55,787 nt of DNA from Paenibacillus dendritiformis (GCF_015845845.1 NZ_LDIG01000123.1:1-55787); one strand, 5' to 3'; numbered from the stretch's first letter, positions 45,804 through 55,281 are shown. Notes: generated from the letters alone by a model not told the origin. Translations and numbers: made by a program.

Positions 45804-45837
45804 AAAGTATCAATAATCGTTGTTTTGTCATATATTC
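45804..45837 (+). repeat. Right copy of 34-bp direct repeat flanking the peptide cassette
   Basis: AAAGTATCAATAATCGTTGT and the following TTTGTCATATATTC match 42510-42543 at 30 of 34 positions. It lies about 175 bases upstream of the sugar ABC operon, just before the cre-like site. Confidence 0.65.
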
Positions 45838-45838
45838 G

Positions 45839-45852
45839 TGAAAGCGTTTCGA
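45839..45852 (+). promoter_or_regulatory. cre-like catabolite-repression site
   Basis: TGAAAGCGTTTCGA has the CcpA operator core (TGnAAnCGnTnnC pattern) with one departure at the end and a palindromic GAAAGCGTTTC centre. Its position upstream of a sugar-uptake operon makes CcpA control plausible. Confidence 0.5.
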
Positions 45853-46012
45853 ATGTAGAATGAAGGAAAAGACAAATATGGAGGGAGAATATGGAGGAGG
45901 ACATGGCATCAAGCCAGATATAGAGAGCTGATGCGAGGCGGAGCATCGCTCTGCCGCTGTAAATTAAACCGCTTTACATCTGGCGGCATAGGTAAGGAGG
46001 AGGGATTCACAT

Positions 46013-46981
46013 ATGGCGAAAGCATCTGCCGGGCTGGACACGGAATCACGCTTGAATCTCGATAAGCATCGTAAAAGCGCGTTTAAACGGTTTTTCATGC
46101 AAATAGATATTCAACTGATGGTACTGCCTGCGCTCGTGTTTATCTTTATTTTTTCCTATATTCCCATGTATGGCGTTCTGATCGCTTTTCAGGACTACAA
46201 GATGGGTTCGAACTTATTGAACAACAATTGGGTTGGCTTCAAGCACTTTGTCGCCTTTTTCAATGCTCCGGAATTTTATCCCGTCATGCGCAACACGATT
46301 GTTATCAGTTTTTTAAAGTTTATTTTCGGGTTCCCGGCGCCGATTCTTTTGGCGCTCATGCTGAATGAAGTGCGCAAAATGTTCTTCAAACGGGTGGTAC
46401 AGACTGTGACGTATTTGCCGCACTTCCTGTCCTGGGTCGTCATCGGGTCGATGGTGACATCGTTGCTGTCCGTGGACAACGGCAGTGTGAATATGATGCT
46501 CGAGAAATTGAAACTTATCGACGAGCCTGTCAATTTCCTGTCCATGTCGGAATATTTCTGGACGATACTCGTCACGACCAATGTATGGAAAGAAATTGGA
46601 TTCGCTTCCATTGTCTATTTGGCGGCGATTGCCGGGATCGATCCTCATTTATATGAGGCGGCCTCCATCGACGGCGCCAGCCGGTTCAAGCAGATGTGGC
46701 TGATTACGCTCCCGTGCATTATGCCTGTCGTCATCATTTTTATGATATTGGCTATCGGCAATTTGACGAATGCCGGCTTCGAAGATATTTTGATTCTGGC
46801 CTCCAACCCGGCATTGCGCGAAGTGTCGGATTCACTGGATGTCTACGTGGTTCGGGTCGGTATCGACAACTACAGGTACTCCTATGCGACGGCAATCGGC
46901 CTGTTCAAGGCCGTGGTCAGCGTCACGCTGCTTACATTTGCGAACTTCATCGCCAGAAAAACGGGCAATAGCTTGTGGTGA
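46013..46981 (+). CDS. Carbohydrate ABC transporter permease, LplB/YteP type
   Basis: A 322-residue permease with six membrane segments and the EAA loop EAASIDGASRFKQMWLITLP (split here from its neighbours) that contacts the ATPase. It belongs to the CUT1 family that imports oligosaccharides in Paenibacillus and Bacillus. AAGGAGG precedes the ATG at the usual distance. It heads an operon with a second permease and a binding protein; no dedicated ATPase is present, as is usual, because a shared MsmX-type ATPase is used. The sugar is unknown. Confidence 0.9.
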   Translation: MAKASAGLDTESRLNLDKHRKSAFKRFFMQIDIQLMVLPALVFIFIFSYIPMYGVLIAFQDYKMGSNLLNNNWVGFKHFVAFFNAPEFYPVMRNTIVISFLKFIFGFPAPILLALMLNEVRKMFFKRVVQTVTYLPHFLSWVVIGSMVTSLLSVDNGSVNMMLEKLKLIDEPVNFLSMSEYFWTILVTTNVWKEIGFASIVYLAAIAGIDPHLYEAASIDGASRFKQMWLITLPCIMPVVIIFMILAIGNLTNAGFEDILILASNPALREVSDSLDVYVVRVGIDNYRYSYATAIGLFKAVVSVTLLTFANFIARKTGNSLW

Positions 46982-47012
46982 TGAATCTTTCCAGAGACAG
47001 GAGGACTGAACG

Positions 47013-47909
47013 ATGATACGAGACAGTATAGGAGACCGCATCTTTGTCGCCTTTATCTATGTATTTTTAACGTTGCTGGCGTTTTCCACCTTTTATCCGT
47101 TTTGGAACTCGCTCGTCATTTCCTTCAATGAAGGGTTGGATACCGCGAAGGGCGGGATTACGTTCTGGCCGCGGGAATTCACGCTGGAGAACTACCGCAT
47201 CGTCTTCGAGGACTCGCGGTTGATGAACGGCTTCGTCATTGCCGCCCTGCGGACGGTCATCGGAACCGTATCCGCGATACTGGCCACATCGATATTTGCC
47301 TATGGCATGTCGAAGCGAGAGCTGATGGGCCGCAAATATTACATGATCATGTGCATTATTACGATGTATTTCGGCGGCGGGCTCATTCCGACTTATATGC
47401 TTATCCGCAGCCTTGGCTTGTTCAACTCGTTCTGGGTGTTCATTATTCCGGCTCTGATCAGCGTATGGAACATGATTATATTCCGCACGTTCTTCCAGGG
47501 GCTCCCGGCAGGCTTGGAGGAATCGGCGAAGATCGATGGCTGCGGCAACTGGGGAACGTTCTTTCGGATTGTGCTGCCATTATCCGGCCCCGTCGTGGCC
47601 ACGCTGTCGCTGTTCACGGCCGTGGCGCACTGGAACGAATGGTTCGTGGCCAGTATCTATATCACGAATGAAGATCTGCTGCCTATCCAGACGGTGCTGC
47701 GCCAAATTCTGTTCTCGAATATCGCCTCGGAACAGATGGCCAATGTCGATATGAGCGCGATTGCGCATATGAATGCCGCCAAAAAAATTACGTCCAAAGC
47801 CTTGACGATGGCGACGATTATGGTTGCGACGGTTCCTATCGTATGCGTCTATCCGTTCCTGCAGAAATACTTCGTCAAGGGCGTATTGATTGGATCGCTG
47901 AAAGAGTAG
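47013..47909 (+). CDS. Carbohydrate ABC transporter permease, LplC/YtcP type
   Basis: The 298-residue second permease of the same importer, with six segments and the EAA loop EESAKIDGCGNWGTFFRIVL near residue 170. It is 31 bases after the first permease and has CAGGAGG upstream of ATG. Family members pair with LplB-type permeases as a heterodimer. The Ser/Met-rich end (KYFVKGVLIGSLKE) is the usual family terminus. Confidence 0.9.
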   Translation: MIRDSIGDRIFVAFIYVFLTLLAFSTFYPFWNSLVISFNEGLDTAKGGITFWPREFTLENYRIVFEDSRLMNGFVIAALRTVIGTVSAILATSIFAYGMSKRELMGRKYYMIMCIITMYFGGGLIPTYMLIRSLGLFNSFWVFIIPALISVWNMIIFRTFFQGLPAGLEESAKIDGCGNWGTFFRIVLPLSGPVVATLSLFTAVAHWNEWFVASIYITNEDLLPIQTVLRQILFSNIASEQMANVDMSAIAHMNAAKKITSKALTMATIMVATVPIVCVYPFLQKYFVKGVLIGSLKE

Positions 47910-47997
47910 TTGCTTGGAGCAATACGGGAAGATTCGCTGGCGTTTAGAGCATCCATGCTTTAAACATAGATTAAAAATTGAAAGGGGAAAATATCCA

Positions 47998-49686
47998 GTG
48001 AAGAACAAGAGAAACCTCCTTCTTAGCGTGCTCTCTGTCTTTATGGTGTTCACCTTGGCGGTCGGGTGCAGCGGCGGCGGGAACACAAGCGCGCCTCCAG
48101 CCAATGAACCGGCGAAGCAGGAAGGCAGCAAAGGGCAAGAACCTTCCGGTGAATCACCGAAGAGCGATCTGTACGAATTGGGCAAGGAAGAGCTGAATGT
48201 CTCGTTCTACGGCAACTATGGCTGGTATCAGATGCCGAAATGGGGCAAGGATCCCGCTTCCAAATGGGTTCAGGACAATCTGAAGGTAACGGTTACGGCT
48301 GTCAGCTCGGGCGGGAACAATGCGCAGAAGCTGCAGACGATGATCGCCGGCGATGAGCTTCCGGATATTATTTGGACAGACAGAGGCCCGGACGTTGAGC
48401 GGCTCCGCGAAGCAGGCATGCTCGTGCCGCTGGACGAGTACATCGAGAAATATCCAAATTTCAAAAAGTCTCTGTCCGAACAGCATCTGGCGCTGCTCCG
48501 GTCCCCGGACGGCAAAATCTACCAGCTCCCGAACTATTATACGCAGCAGCCGAACGGCAACGCCGGATATGCAATCAATAAAAAGATCTATAAAGCGCTC
48601 GGCTCTCCGAAGCTGGAGACGACCGACGACTTGTACAATTATCTTAAAGCGGTCAAAGAAAAATTCCCGGATGTCATTCCGTTCGAGACGGGATTGGCCA
48701 AAGACGGTCATGGCATTGACCAGATTTTCTCTTCCTTCAAGGAAAACAACCTGTCCTTCACGCGTTTCTTCGGCGTCCCTGACGGCGACAAGATCGTCTC
48801 GATCTATAAAGATCCGGGATTCCGCGAATCCGTCGTCTTCACGGCGAAGCTGATGCGCGAGAAGCTGATGACGCAGGATGCGAATACGCAGACCGAGGAC
48901 CAAGTAAGAGAAAAAGCGATGAATGGCAAATTTGCCGTTATCGCCACCTTTGATCCGATGAAGATGCTGGCGACCGCGGACGCCGAACTGAAGAAGAAGG
49001 ATCCGGAGGACGGATACATGTTCATCCAGCCGATCGCCAAGGAGGGTCTCGATCGGACCAAAATCTACCCGGGAACCTATAATCAGTTAGGCTGGAACGT
49101 GGCTCTCATTACGAAGAACGCAAAAAATCCGGAAGCCGTGTTCGCGCTTCTTGATTGGATGACAGGGCCGGAAGGCAGCATGGTGCTCAACTGGGGTCCC
49201 CCTGGACCGGACGGATATTGGGACGGCTTCGAGGCGGACGGCGTGACGCCGAAGTTCAATGAAGAGAAGTATTTGAATGACCCGGATACGCTTGCGGAAA
49301 TTAACGGAAAAGCCGGCGACCTGGTATGGGTAGGCAACACGATGTTCCTCGATAACACGAAGAAGCAGATGTTGTCCAACGTTCCGGCCGATCAAATCGA
49401 CTTCAGCAACCGTTGGCAAATGGAAATTACATGGGGCACGCAGGGCGATTTCACGGAGTTCCTCGGCTGGGAGCCGGCTCCTGACAGCGAAGTCGGCATC
49501 ATTAGACAGAGCATCAGAGATATTTGGCTGACCGCGAGAGCGAAATCGATGTATGCCAAGTCCGACGAGGAAGCATTGCAAATTCTGGATAAGGCTCACG
49601 AAGACTCGATGAAGCTGGGCTATGATAAATTCCTTGAGCATGTAACCAACGTGTGGACGGAAAACAAGAAAGCGTTGGGCAAATAA
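47998..49686 (+). CDS. Sugar-binding lipoprotein of the ABC importer (LplA/YtcQ type)
   Basis: A 562-residue extracellular solute-binding protein anchored by lipid. The start is GTG 47998 with AAAGGGG upstream, so the longer frame from 47914 is rejected. The signal is MKNKRNLLLSVLSVF ... with the lipobox LAVGC, followed by a Gly/Pro-rich linker. The mature part has the large two-lobe CUT1 form, longer than maltose-binding types, consistent with oligosaccharide binding. It closes the importer operon; a terminator follows at 49698. Confidence 0.9.
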   Translation: MKNKRNLLLSVLSVFMVFTLAVGCSGGGNTSAPPANEPAKQEGSKGQEPSGESPKSDLYELGKEELNVSFYGNYGWYQMPKWGKDPASKWVQDNLKVTVTAVSSGGNNAQKLQTMIAGDELPDIIWTDRGPDVERLREAGMLVPLDEYIEKYPNFKKSLSEQHLALLRSPDGKIYQLPNYYTQQPNGNAGYAINKKIYKALGSPKLETTDDLYNYLKAVKEKFPDVIPFETGLAKDGHGIDQIFSSFKENNLSFTRFFGVPDGDKIVSIYKDPGFRESVVFTAKLMREKLMTQDANTQTEDQVREKAMNGKFAVIATFDPMKMLATADAELKKKDPEDGYMFIQPIAKEGLDRTKIYPGTYNQLGWNVALITKNAKNPEAVFALLDWMTGPEGSMVLNWGPPGPDGYWDGFEADGVTPKFNEEKYLNDPDTLAEINGKAGDLVWVGNTMFLDNTKKQMLSNVPADQIDFSNRWQMEITWGTQGDFTEFLGWEPAPDSEVGIIRQSIRDIWLTARAKSMYAKSDEEALQILDKAHEDSMKLGYDKFLEHVTNVWTENKKALGK

Positions 49687-49697
49687 GGAAATCGGAA

Positions 49698-49731
49698 CGG
49701 AGGCTCGCTATACCGGCGGGCCTTCGTTTTT
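49698..49731 (+). terminator. Intrinsic terminator after the sugar-binding protein
   Basis: Eleven-bp stem CGGAGGCTCGC/GCGGGCCTTCG with two G-U pairs, followed by TTTTT. It separates the importer from its two-component genes, which then need read-through or their own promoter. Confidence 0.7.
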
Positions 49732-49860
49732 GTTCGCTGCCGCGGGGGCGGAACTGGCAGCCGCATACTGTTCAAACGGGATGGTTCATTGCTATACTTG
49801 GGATGGAAATGATTAGGCTGCAGGTAACGATTGACCGCATGTCCTGAAGGGAGATCTTTC

Positions 49861-51441
49861 ATGTACAACGTGTTATTGGTGGATGACGAGATGCTTGATC
49901 TCGAAGGGATGAAGCAATTTATTCCATGGGAAGATTTAGGCATGAAAGTGGCGGCGGCGGTGAACAACGCCTTTGACGCATGCGAGAGTATCGAACAGCT
50001 TCCAATAGACATTATGGTTAGCGACATCAATATGCCCAATATGTCGGGATTGGAACTGGCCCGGAGAGCAATCGAAAAAAAAGCGGACATTCGTGTCATT
50101 TTTGTAAGCGGTTACCAGGACTTCAGCTATGTGAAGCAGGCATTGTCACTGAAGGCTTATAGTTATGTGCTGAAGCCGATGGATGATAACGAGCTGATCG
50201 CGGCGCTGCAGAAGGTGAAGCAGGATCTGGAGAACGAGCGGAAGCGCCGTGACGTGGAAGAGGCGTACCAGCGCATGATTCCGATGGCTAAGAACGACCT
50301 GTTGGTCAGGCTGCTGGAAGGGGAATGCGATCAGGATTATTTGCAGGAAATGAGGAAGGTGATTCAGTCCAACGGGCTGGATCAGTTGGAATGGCCCGTG
50401 CGTGCCGCCGTTATGGAGCTGGATGACATGAATTGGGCGCAGGAGGCCGTCAGCCTGTCCCACCAGATGATGTCGAAGAACTTCCTCTTTGAAGTAAGCG
50501 AGATCGGGCACAAGCACGGCATGCGTCATGTCTGCAAGCTGTCCTCGCACCGGATCGGGCTGTTGATTGACGGCCAGCGGATGGAAGCGCTGATTCATGA
50601 CTTGTACGCGGCGATTCAAGCCAACTTCCCGTTTACGATGACAGTTGGGGTCGGCGAGCCGGTGCATACGCTCGAACAGCTTCACGTATCGTGCAAGCAG
50701 GCCATGGAAGCCGTGGACGGCAAAATGTTTTTGGGCAAAGGCAAGCTAATAATGTATGAAGAAGTGAGCCGGGAACCGGGAATGGTCGATGCCCGGACGC
50801 TCGATACGCGCGTGGAGGCCTTATTTCATGCGCTGACCGAATACGATCTTGTCCGTATCTATGACGAGATCGGGCGATTGTTCGAATCCGTAAGCATGCT
50901 GAGATCCAAATTCACGGTGCATAATCTGGCCATGTTTATTATATGGAAGCTGGATCAGCAACTGAAGGCAAGAGGCGAGAACTTGTTCGATATGCTTGGG
51001 ATGGAGCTTCATAATCTGGATATCCTGCTGAAGTTCGATACGATCAGCGATATTCGTTCCTGGCTCGTGCGGAAAACGTTCGAAATATCCGAGCACTTGC
51101 GAAGCAAATCAAGCTCCAAGAACAATAAGCTGATTCGGGAAATGATTCAAATGATGAAGGATCGAATGAATGACAATATCACCCTCAAGGATGTGGCGCA
51201 TCAATTTTCTTTTTCTCCCAACTATCTCGGCTACATGTTCAAGGAAGAGACGGGCAAGTCGTTCAGCGAAGTGTTGATTCAACTCCGGATGGAGCGGGCC
51301 CGCGAATTGCTGCACGATCCTTCGATGAAGATCTATGAAATCGCGAACCAGGTCGGTTACCGTTATCTGCCGTATTTCAGCAGACAATTCAAGGAAGCCT
51401 ACGGCATGACGCCGATGGAGTACCGCAAGCGAGAAACGTGA
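49861..51441 (+). CDS. Response regulator with AraC-type DNA-binding domain, YesN-like
   Basis: A 526-residue regulator. The receiver domain (1-120) has the acidic pair VDDE near residue 8, the phosphoacceptor Asp55 in VSDINMPN, and Lys in VLKPMDDNEL. A long linker follows, then a double HTH of AraC type at the end (ITLKDVAHQFSFSPNYLGYM and IYEIANQVGYRYLPYFSRQF). GAAGGGAG precedes ATG 49861. With the downstream kinase it forms a YesN/YesM-like pair that in Paenibacillus commonly sits beside, and controls, a sugar importer of this type. It is likely to activate the adjacent operon. Confidence 0.9.
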   Translation: MYNVLLVDDEMLDLEGMKQFIPWEDLGMKVAAAVNNAFDACESIEQLPIDIMVSDINMPNMSGLELARRAIEKKADIRVIFVSGYQDFSYVKQALSLKAYSYVLKPMDDNELIAALQKVKQDLENERKRRDVEEAYQRMIPMAKNDLLVRLLEGECDQDYLQEMRKVIQSNGLDQLEWPVRAAVMELDDMNWAQEAVSLSHQMMSKNFLFEVSEIGHKHGMRHVCKLSSHRIGLLIDGQRMEALIHDLYAAIQANFPFTMTVGVGEPVHTLEQLHVSCKQAMEAVDGKMFLGKGKLIMYEEVSREPGMVDARTLDTRVEALFHALTEYDLVRIYDEIGRLFESVSMLRSKFTVHNLAMFIIWKLDQQLKARGENLFDMLGMELHNLDILLKFDTISDIRSWLVRKTFEISEHLRSKSSSKNNKLIREMIQMMKDRMNDNITLKDVAHQFSFSPNYLGYMFKEETGKSFSEVLIQLRMERARELLHDPSMKIYEIANQVGYRYLPYFSRQFKEAYGMTPMEYRKRET

Positions 51442-51456
51442 CAGGGGATGGCGGAT

Positions 51457-53193
51457 ATGAAAGCACAACAGGCGAGGCGAAGGTACTTGCCGTTTGGATA
51501 TAAATTAATGCTTACTTATATGCTGTTCATCGTGAGTGCCGTATCTGTCATTGGCTATGTGTCCCACTCCATGTACGACGAATCGATCCGGAAGCACACC
51601 AGGATGAATGTTCAGGGAACCTTGCTGCAGATACGCGATAATATCGAATATAAGATGCAGGATGTCGTCCGCATTTCCTCCCTTCTCTATGACGATTATG
51701 AATTGTACCGGCATCTGCGAAGCTATGAGGAGGGGTGGGACAACTATGACCGTATGACGAAGGACGTTCTGCCCAAAATAGAAGCCGCCACCAAGTCGAC
51801 CGGCATGAAGCTGTGGACCTCGGTCTACTTCCGCAATGAATCGATTTATGAAGTATATAAGAATAGGATCGAGGACAGTAACTGGTCGTATGATATTTAT
51901 CATCTTAGCCGCATTACGGACAAGGAATGGTACAAGCAATTCCCGCCTGAAAAGTATGGCTTCACGATGCAGTGGAGCCAGATCGAAAATGACCGCGAGC
52001 TTCAGCGGATTTCTCTGCTGCGGAGGCTGATGGACACCTACAATCCGAATCAGCTGCAGGAAGTCGGATTCCTCCGGATCAACGTGGCCATTCAGGAGTT
52101 GTTCGACAGTCTGGATTACTCCAAAATTGGAAGTGGAAGCGTCCTCTATATTCAGGATGAGTCCGGGCGCATCATGTATCAATCGGGCGAGCTTCCGGCC
52201 GCCTACTCGGAAGGCCGGGAGCAACTGGACAAGGATTTTTTGACGATCCAGGAGACGGTCGGCCGGCAATCGTGGAAGCTGGCCGCGCTCGTGCCGGTCG
52301 CGCTGATCCAGCAGGATGCGCTCAAGGTCAGGATTTTTATCATTTTCGCTTGTCTGATTTGCGTGGTCGTCCTCTCTTTCGCAGGCGGCTTTATATCCCG
52401 GTTCTTCTCGATTCGGATACATAAGTTTGTCTCCGTGCTGAATGCATTTCGCGAAGGAGATCTGCATAAGCGCATCTCCTACCGGGGCAATGACGAATTT
52501 TCGCAGATTGCGACCGCGCTCAACAATATGGGCGAGAACATCGAGTCTCTAATCAAGGAAGTGTACTTGACTCAGCTGCAGAAGAAGGAAGCGGAGCTGG
52601 AAATGCTTCAGTCGCAAATTAATCCGCATTTTCTCTATAACACCCTGTCCTCGATCAGCCGCCTCGCCAAATTCGGCGAAAATGACAAGCTGCAGCAAAT
52701 GGTGATGGGGCTGGCCAAATTTTACCGCCTGGCTCTGAACAACGGCAAGCTGATGATCCGGGTTCCGCAAGAGCTGGAGCAGGCGCAGGCGTATGTCGAT
52801 ATCCAGAAGATCAAATACGGCGAACGGCTTGAGGTGATGTTCGATATCGACCCCGTCATTTGGCCGTACAGCACTGTCAAGCTGATTTTGCAGCCATTTA
52901 TTGAGAATGTCCTGGAGCACGCCTGGTGCGGTGATCGGATTCACATTCGCGTCGTGGCGTCCAAAGAAGGGGAAACTCTGCTGTTCCGCGTCATCGATGA
53001 TGGGGTCGGAATGACTCCGGAGCGGGTGAGCGATATTTTCCATGGCCGGGATCATGTCAATGCGGGCTATGGCATACGCAACGTCGATCAGCGCATCAAG
53101 CTGCAATACGGACCGGAGTACGGCGTGAGCATCCACAGCAGGCTCGGGATCGGGACCTCGGTGTCCATCCGGATACCGGCGAAGCATAGCTGA
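51457..53193 (+). CDS. Sensor histidine kinase, YesM-like
   Basis: A 578-residue membrane kinase: an N-terminal segment (LMLTYMLFIVSAVSVIGYV), an extracytoplasmic sensing domain of about 240 residues, a second segment, a HAMP-like linker, the His_kinase domain with LEMLQSQINPHFLYNTLSSI (the His in NPHF is the phosphosite) and a HATPase domain with IDDGVGM and the end GIGTSVSIRIP. ATG 51457 is preferred to 51448, because the AGGGG abuts the earlier codon. It follows the regulator by 15 bases, so they are made together. Confidence 0.9.
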   Translation: MKAQQARRRYLPFGYKLMLTYMLFIVSAVSVIGYVSHSMYDESIRKHTRMNVQGTLLQIRDNIEYKMQDVVRISSLLYDDYELYRHLRSYEEGWDNYDRMTKDVLPKIEAATKSTGMKLWTSVYFRNESIYEVYKNRIEDSNWSYDIYHLSRITDKEWYKQFPPEKYGFTMQWSQIENDRELQRISLLRRLMDTYNPNQLQEVGFLRINVAIQELFDSLDYSKIGSGSVLYIQDESGRIMYQSGELPAAYSEGREQLDKDFLTIQETVGRQSWKLAALVPVALIQQDALKVRIFIIFACLICVVVLSFAGGFISRFFSIRIHKFVSVLNAFREGDLHKRISYRGNDEFSQIATALNNMGENIESLIKEVYLTQLQKKEAELEMLQSQINPHFLYNTLSSISRLAKFGENDKLQQMVMGLAKFYRLALNNGKLMIRVPQELEQAQAYVDIQKIKYGERLEVMFDIDPVIWPYSTVKLILQPFIENVLEHAWCGDRIHIRVVASKEGETLLFRVIDDGVGMTPERVSDIFHGRDHVNAGYGIRNVDQRIKLQYGPEYGVSIHSRLGIGTSVSIRIPAKHS

Positions 53194-53269
53194 TTCCCAC
53201 GAACCCCCTAATCTTGTATAATAGAGGTTGCACTATACGCATTCATAGAGTATGTATTTCTGAATCGGA

Positions 53270-53869
53270 GTGGGGGGAACTGGATTGAATACCCGATCGC
53301 TGGCCTATGTGGCGGTGCGGTTGCTGGCGCTGTATTTCTTCATTAACGCAATCGTCCATGTATCCAACGTGGTTCAGGTCAGCTTGCCGAATCTGATGTC
53401 AATCAAGGATGCAGCGGCCAGCAGGCCGGATCAGATGCTTCTGTTGGTGGTGGTCCTGCTCCCGTCCATCATTATGCTGCTCAGCGCCTTCGTATTATGG
53501 ACGGCGGCCTACCGCATCTCCGGACTGTTGGCACCGTCCGCGCAGCCGCGGGAGGAAGCTGCGGCTGCAGAGGCGCCGGGCGGGGGAGAGCTTCCGCGGC
53601 GATCGCAGGAGCTGGCGTCGCTGACCAGGCCGCTGCTGCAGACGGGCCTCGGCATCTCCGGCCTGATCCTGCTCGTTAACGGCATCCCGGACTTCATACA
53701 TATGTTGATGACGATTACCTATGTCGATACGCACATGTACCCGGATCATATGCAGCGCGAATTAAGCGCGAATTTCGTGCAAGTCATCGTGAAGATGCTG
53801 CTCGGTCTCTGTCTGGCGATTGGGGCCGGCGGACTGACCCGGTACTTCACGCGCTCGTCCTCATCCTGA
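53270..53869 (+). CDS. Four-segment membrane protein of unknown function
   Basis: A roughly 199-residue protein with four hydrophobic segments (about 10-38, 55-82, 122-142, 165-185) and a Glu/Ala-rich polar loop between the second and third. I do not recognise a family. Start is GTG 53270 or TTG 53285; the latter is better placed after GGGGGGA. A perfect TATAAT lies at 53217-53222, about 50 bases upstream, though the -35 is weak. It follows the kinase closely but has its own promoter signal, and precedes a signal peptidase gene by 45 bases. Confidence 0.6.
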   Translation: MGGTGLNTRSLAYVAVRLLALYFFINAIVHVSNVVQVSLPNLMSIKDAAASRPDQMLLLVVVLLPSIIMLLSAFVLWTAAYRISGLLAPSAQPREEAAAAEAPGGGELPRRSQELASLTRPLLQTGLGISGLILLVNGIPDFIHMLMTITYVDTHMYPDHMQRELSANFVQVIVKMLLGLCLAIGAGGLTRYFTRSSSS

Positions 53870-53914
53870 ACGGGGACAGCGGCGAACGTGACGCTTTCGA
53901 AGGAGGAATGAACG

Positions 53915-54412
53915 ATGCGAATGTCCCATATTGTCAAAGGTTATGTTATTCCGATGCTCATCGCGTTCGGCATCAGCCTGTTGATACAGCAGGTCGCCTA
54001 TGCGCAAGTCGTCGTGCAGCAGCACTCCATGCAGCATACGTATAATCCCGGGGATCGGCTTATCGAGAACAAATGGGTGTACAATTGGTTCGAGCCCGCC
54101 TACGGCGATGTCGTCATCATCGATCCGGCGTTCCAGGGAGAACGGTATATCAAGCGCGTCGTCGGCGTGGCGGGCGATACGATCGATGCCCGCGACGGGA
54201 AGCTGGAAGTGAACGGCCGGGTCGTCGACGAGCCGTTCGCAGAGGGCAGCACGCTGCCGAAGCAGCTCGAACTGCCGATTGTGGTGCCGGAAGGGCATGT
54301 GTTCGTCATGGGCGATAACCGGGCCGTCAGCATAGACAGCCGGACATACGGGCCTGTGCCGCTGGAGTATCTGGAAGGCAAGGTAGAATGCAAAGTATGG
54401 CCTTGGTGGTAG
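53915..54412 (+). CDS. lepB: Type I signal peptidase
   Basis: A 165-residue enzyme that removes signal peptides at the outer face of the membrane. It has a single N-terminal membrane segment, then the catalytic Ser in QQHSMQHT (about residue 38), the general-base Lys in RYIKRVVG (about 78), and the signature GDNRAVSIDSRTYGP. The short length and single anchor match Gram-positive SipS-type enzymes. GAAGGAGG precedes ATG. Whether it has special clients among nearby secreted products is unknown. Confidence 0.88.
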   Translation: MRMSHIVKGYVIPMLIAFGISLLIQQVAYAQVVVQQHSMQHTYNPGDRLIENKWVYNWFEPAYGDVVIIDPAFQGERYIKRVVGVAGDTIDARDGKLEVNGRVVDEPFAEGSTLPKQLELPIVVPEGHVFVMGDNRAVSIDSRTYGPVPLEYLEGKVECKVWPWW

Positions 54413-54474
54413 CAGGAAGCAGAAGCGGGGAGCGGTTGTTCCTCGCTTCTTTATGTCCGTGCGGGCATGTCTGG

Positions 54475-54555
54475 AAGCGCGTCGAAGCAAGCTTCGGCGA
54501 GTCCGGGCGAGCATGATGGTAAGCGTCGCGAAGCCTGCTTCGGCGAGTCCGCGCG
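54475..54555. repeat. Short direct repeat, two 35-bp units
   Basis: Units at 54475-54509 and 54521-54555 agree at 29 of 35 positions, with an exact core GCTTCGGCGAGTCCG. Each contains GAAGC..GCTTC, so each can form a small hairpin. It lies downstream of the signal peptidase gene. Confidence 0.6.
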
Positions 54556-54609
54556 TTCGTGGTAGTTCGCGTAATGACACCCCTGTTATATGCCCGTCGC
54601 CCCCTCAAG

Positions 54610-54638
54610 TTGCATGCCGGAAGGCGGCGCGCTATACT
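54610..54638 (+). promoter_or_regulatory. Sigma-A-type promoter of the next membrane-protein gene
   Basis: TTGCAT (54610-54615), a 17-base spacer and TATACT (54633-54638), about 68 bases upstream of the ATG at 54706. The spacing is optimal. Confidence 0.6.
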
Positions 54639-54705
54639 TGAACACGATGAACTAAGGCGTTGTCCCTTCCGGGACGGAGCGGCGAAAGGACTCGAATTCA
54701 CCACG

Positions 54706-55281
54706 ATGTTGACAGAGAAGAAAGCGTTTAGACGAATCCAATGGGGATTGCTGTTTTTTATTGATTACACGGTGGGAGGCGTAGATCTGCTGCCGGATAT
54801 CGTCGGCTTGTTCCTCATCTATACGGCGATTCGCGATTTGGAAGGGGTCGACCCCCCGTTCCGGCGCGCGAAGGCCGTGGTTATCCCTCTGATGGCGTTG
54901 GCCGTTATCGAAATTTTGCAGCCGTTCTTCATTCAAGCCATCCCGCGGGGGATATTGGCCTGGTACGGAGTCGGGCGATCCGTGCTCGAGACCGGATTGA
55001 ATATCGCGCTGATGGCCCTGCTGTGCGGCGGGCTGCGAGCGTTCATGCTGCGGACCGGACAGCCCGCGCTCGCGCACATGGCCCGTCGGCGGCTCATCTA
55101 TTTCATTGTCGCGCTTGGATGCTCGTTGAGCATGATCGGCTTTGCCCTGGCGTCGCCGATGCTGTTCGACGCGATGGCCGTGCCGTTCTTCCTGCTCTAT
55201 ATTATTGTCGTGATCATGCTGATGGGCTTGTTCGGGCAGGCGGCAAAGCGAACGGATGCGATGGGCGGAAGCATGGCATAA
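54706..55281 (+). CDS. Membrane protein of unknown function
   Basis: A 191-residue protein with five hydrophobic segments. It opens with the basic MLTEKKAFRRIQ and a first segment ending FIDYTVGGVDLLPDIVG, a motif that I link by pattern to small uncharacterised Bacillales membrane proteins. ATG 54706 is chosen because the 54610 promoter would start RNA inside the longer frame; AAAGGA lies 17 bases upstream, which is far. It stands alone, followed by a strong terminator at 55330. Confidence 0.6.
   Translation: MLTEKKAFRRIQWGLLFFIDYTVGGVDLLPDIVGLFLIYTAIRDLEGVDPPFRRAKAVVIPLMALAVIEILQPFFIQAIPRGILAWYGVGRSVLETGLNIALMALLCGGLRAFMLRTGQPALAHMARRRLIYFIVALGCSLSMIGFALASPMLFDAMAVPFFLLYIIVVIMLMGLFGQAAKRTDAMGGSMA

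Noticed and set aside
47914-47997. Upstream start for the sugar-binding lipoprotein
   Set aside because: A start at 47914 would place 28 extra polar residues before the signal peptide; GTG 47998 has a ribosome site and begins a normal lipoprotein signal.
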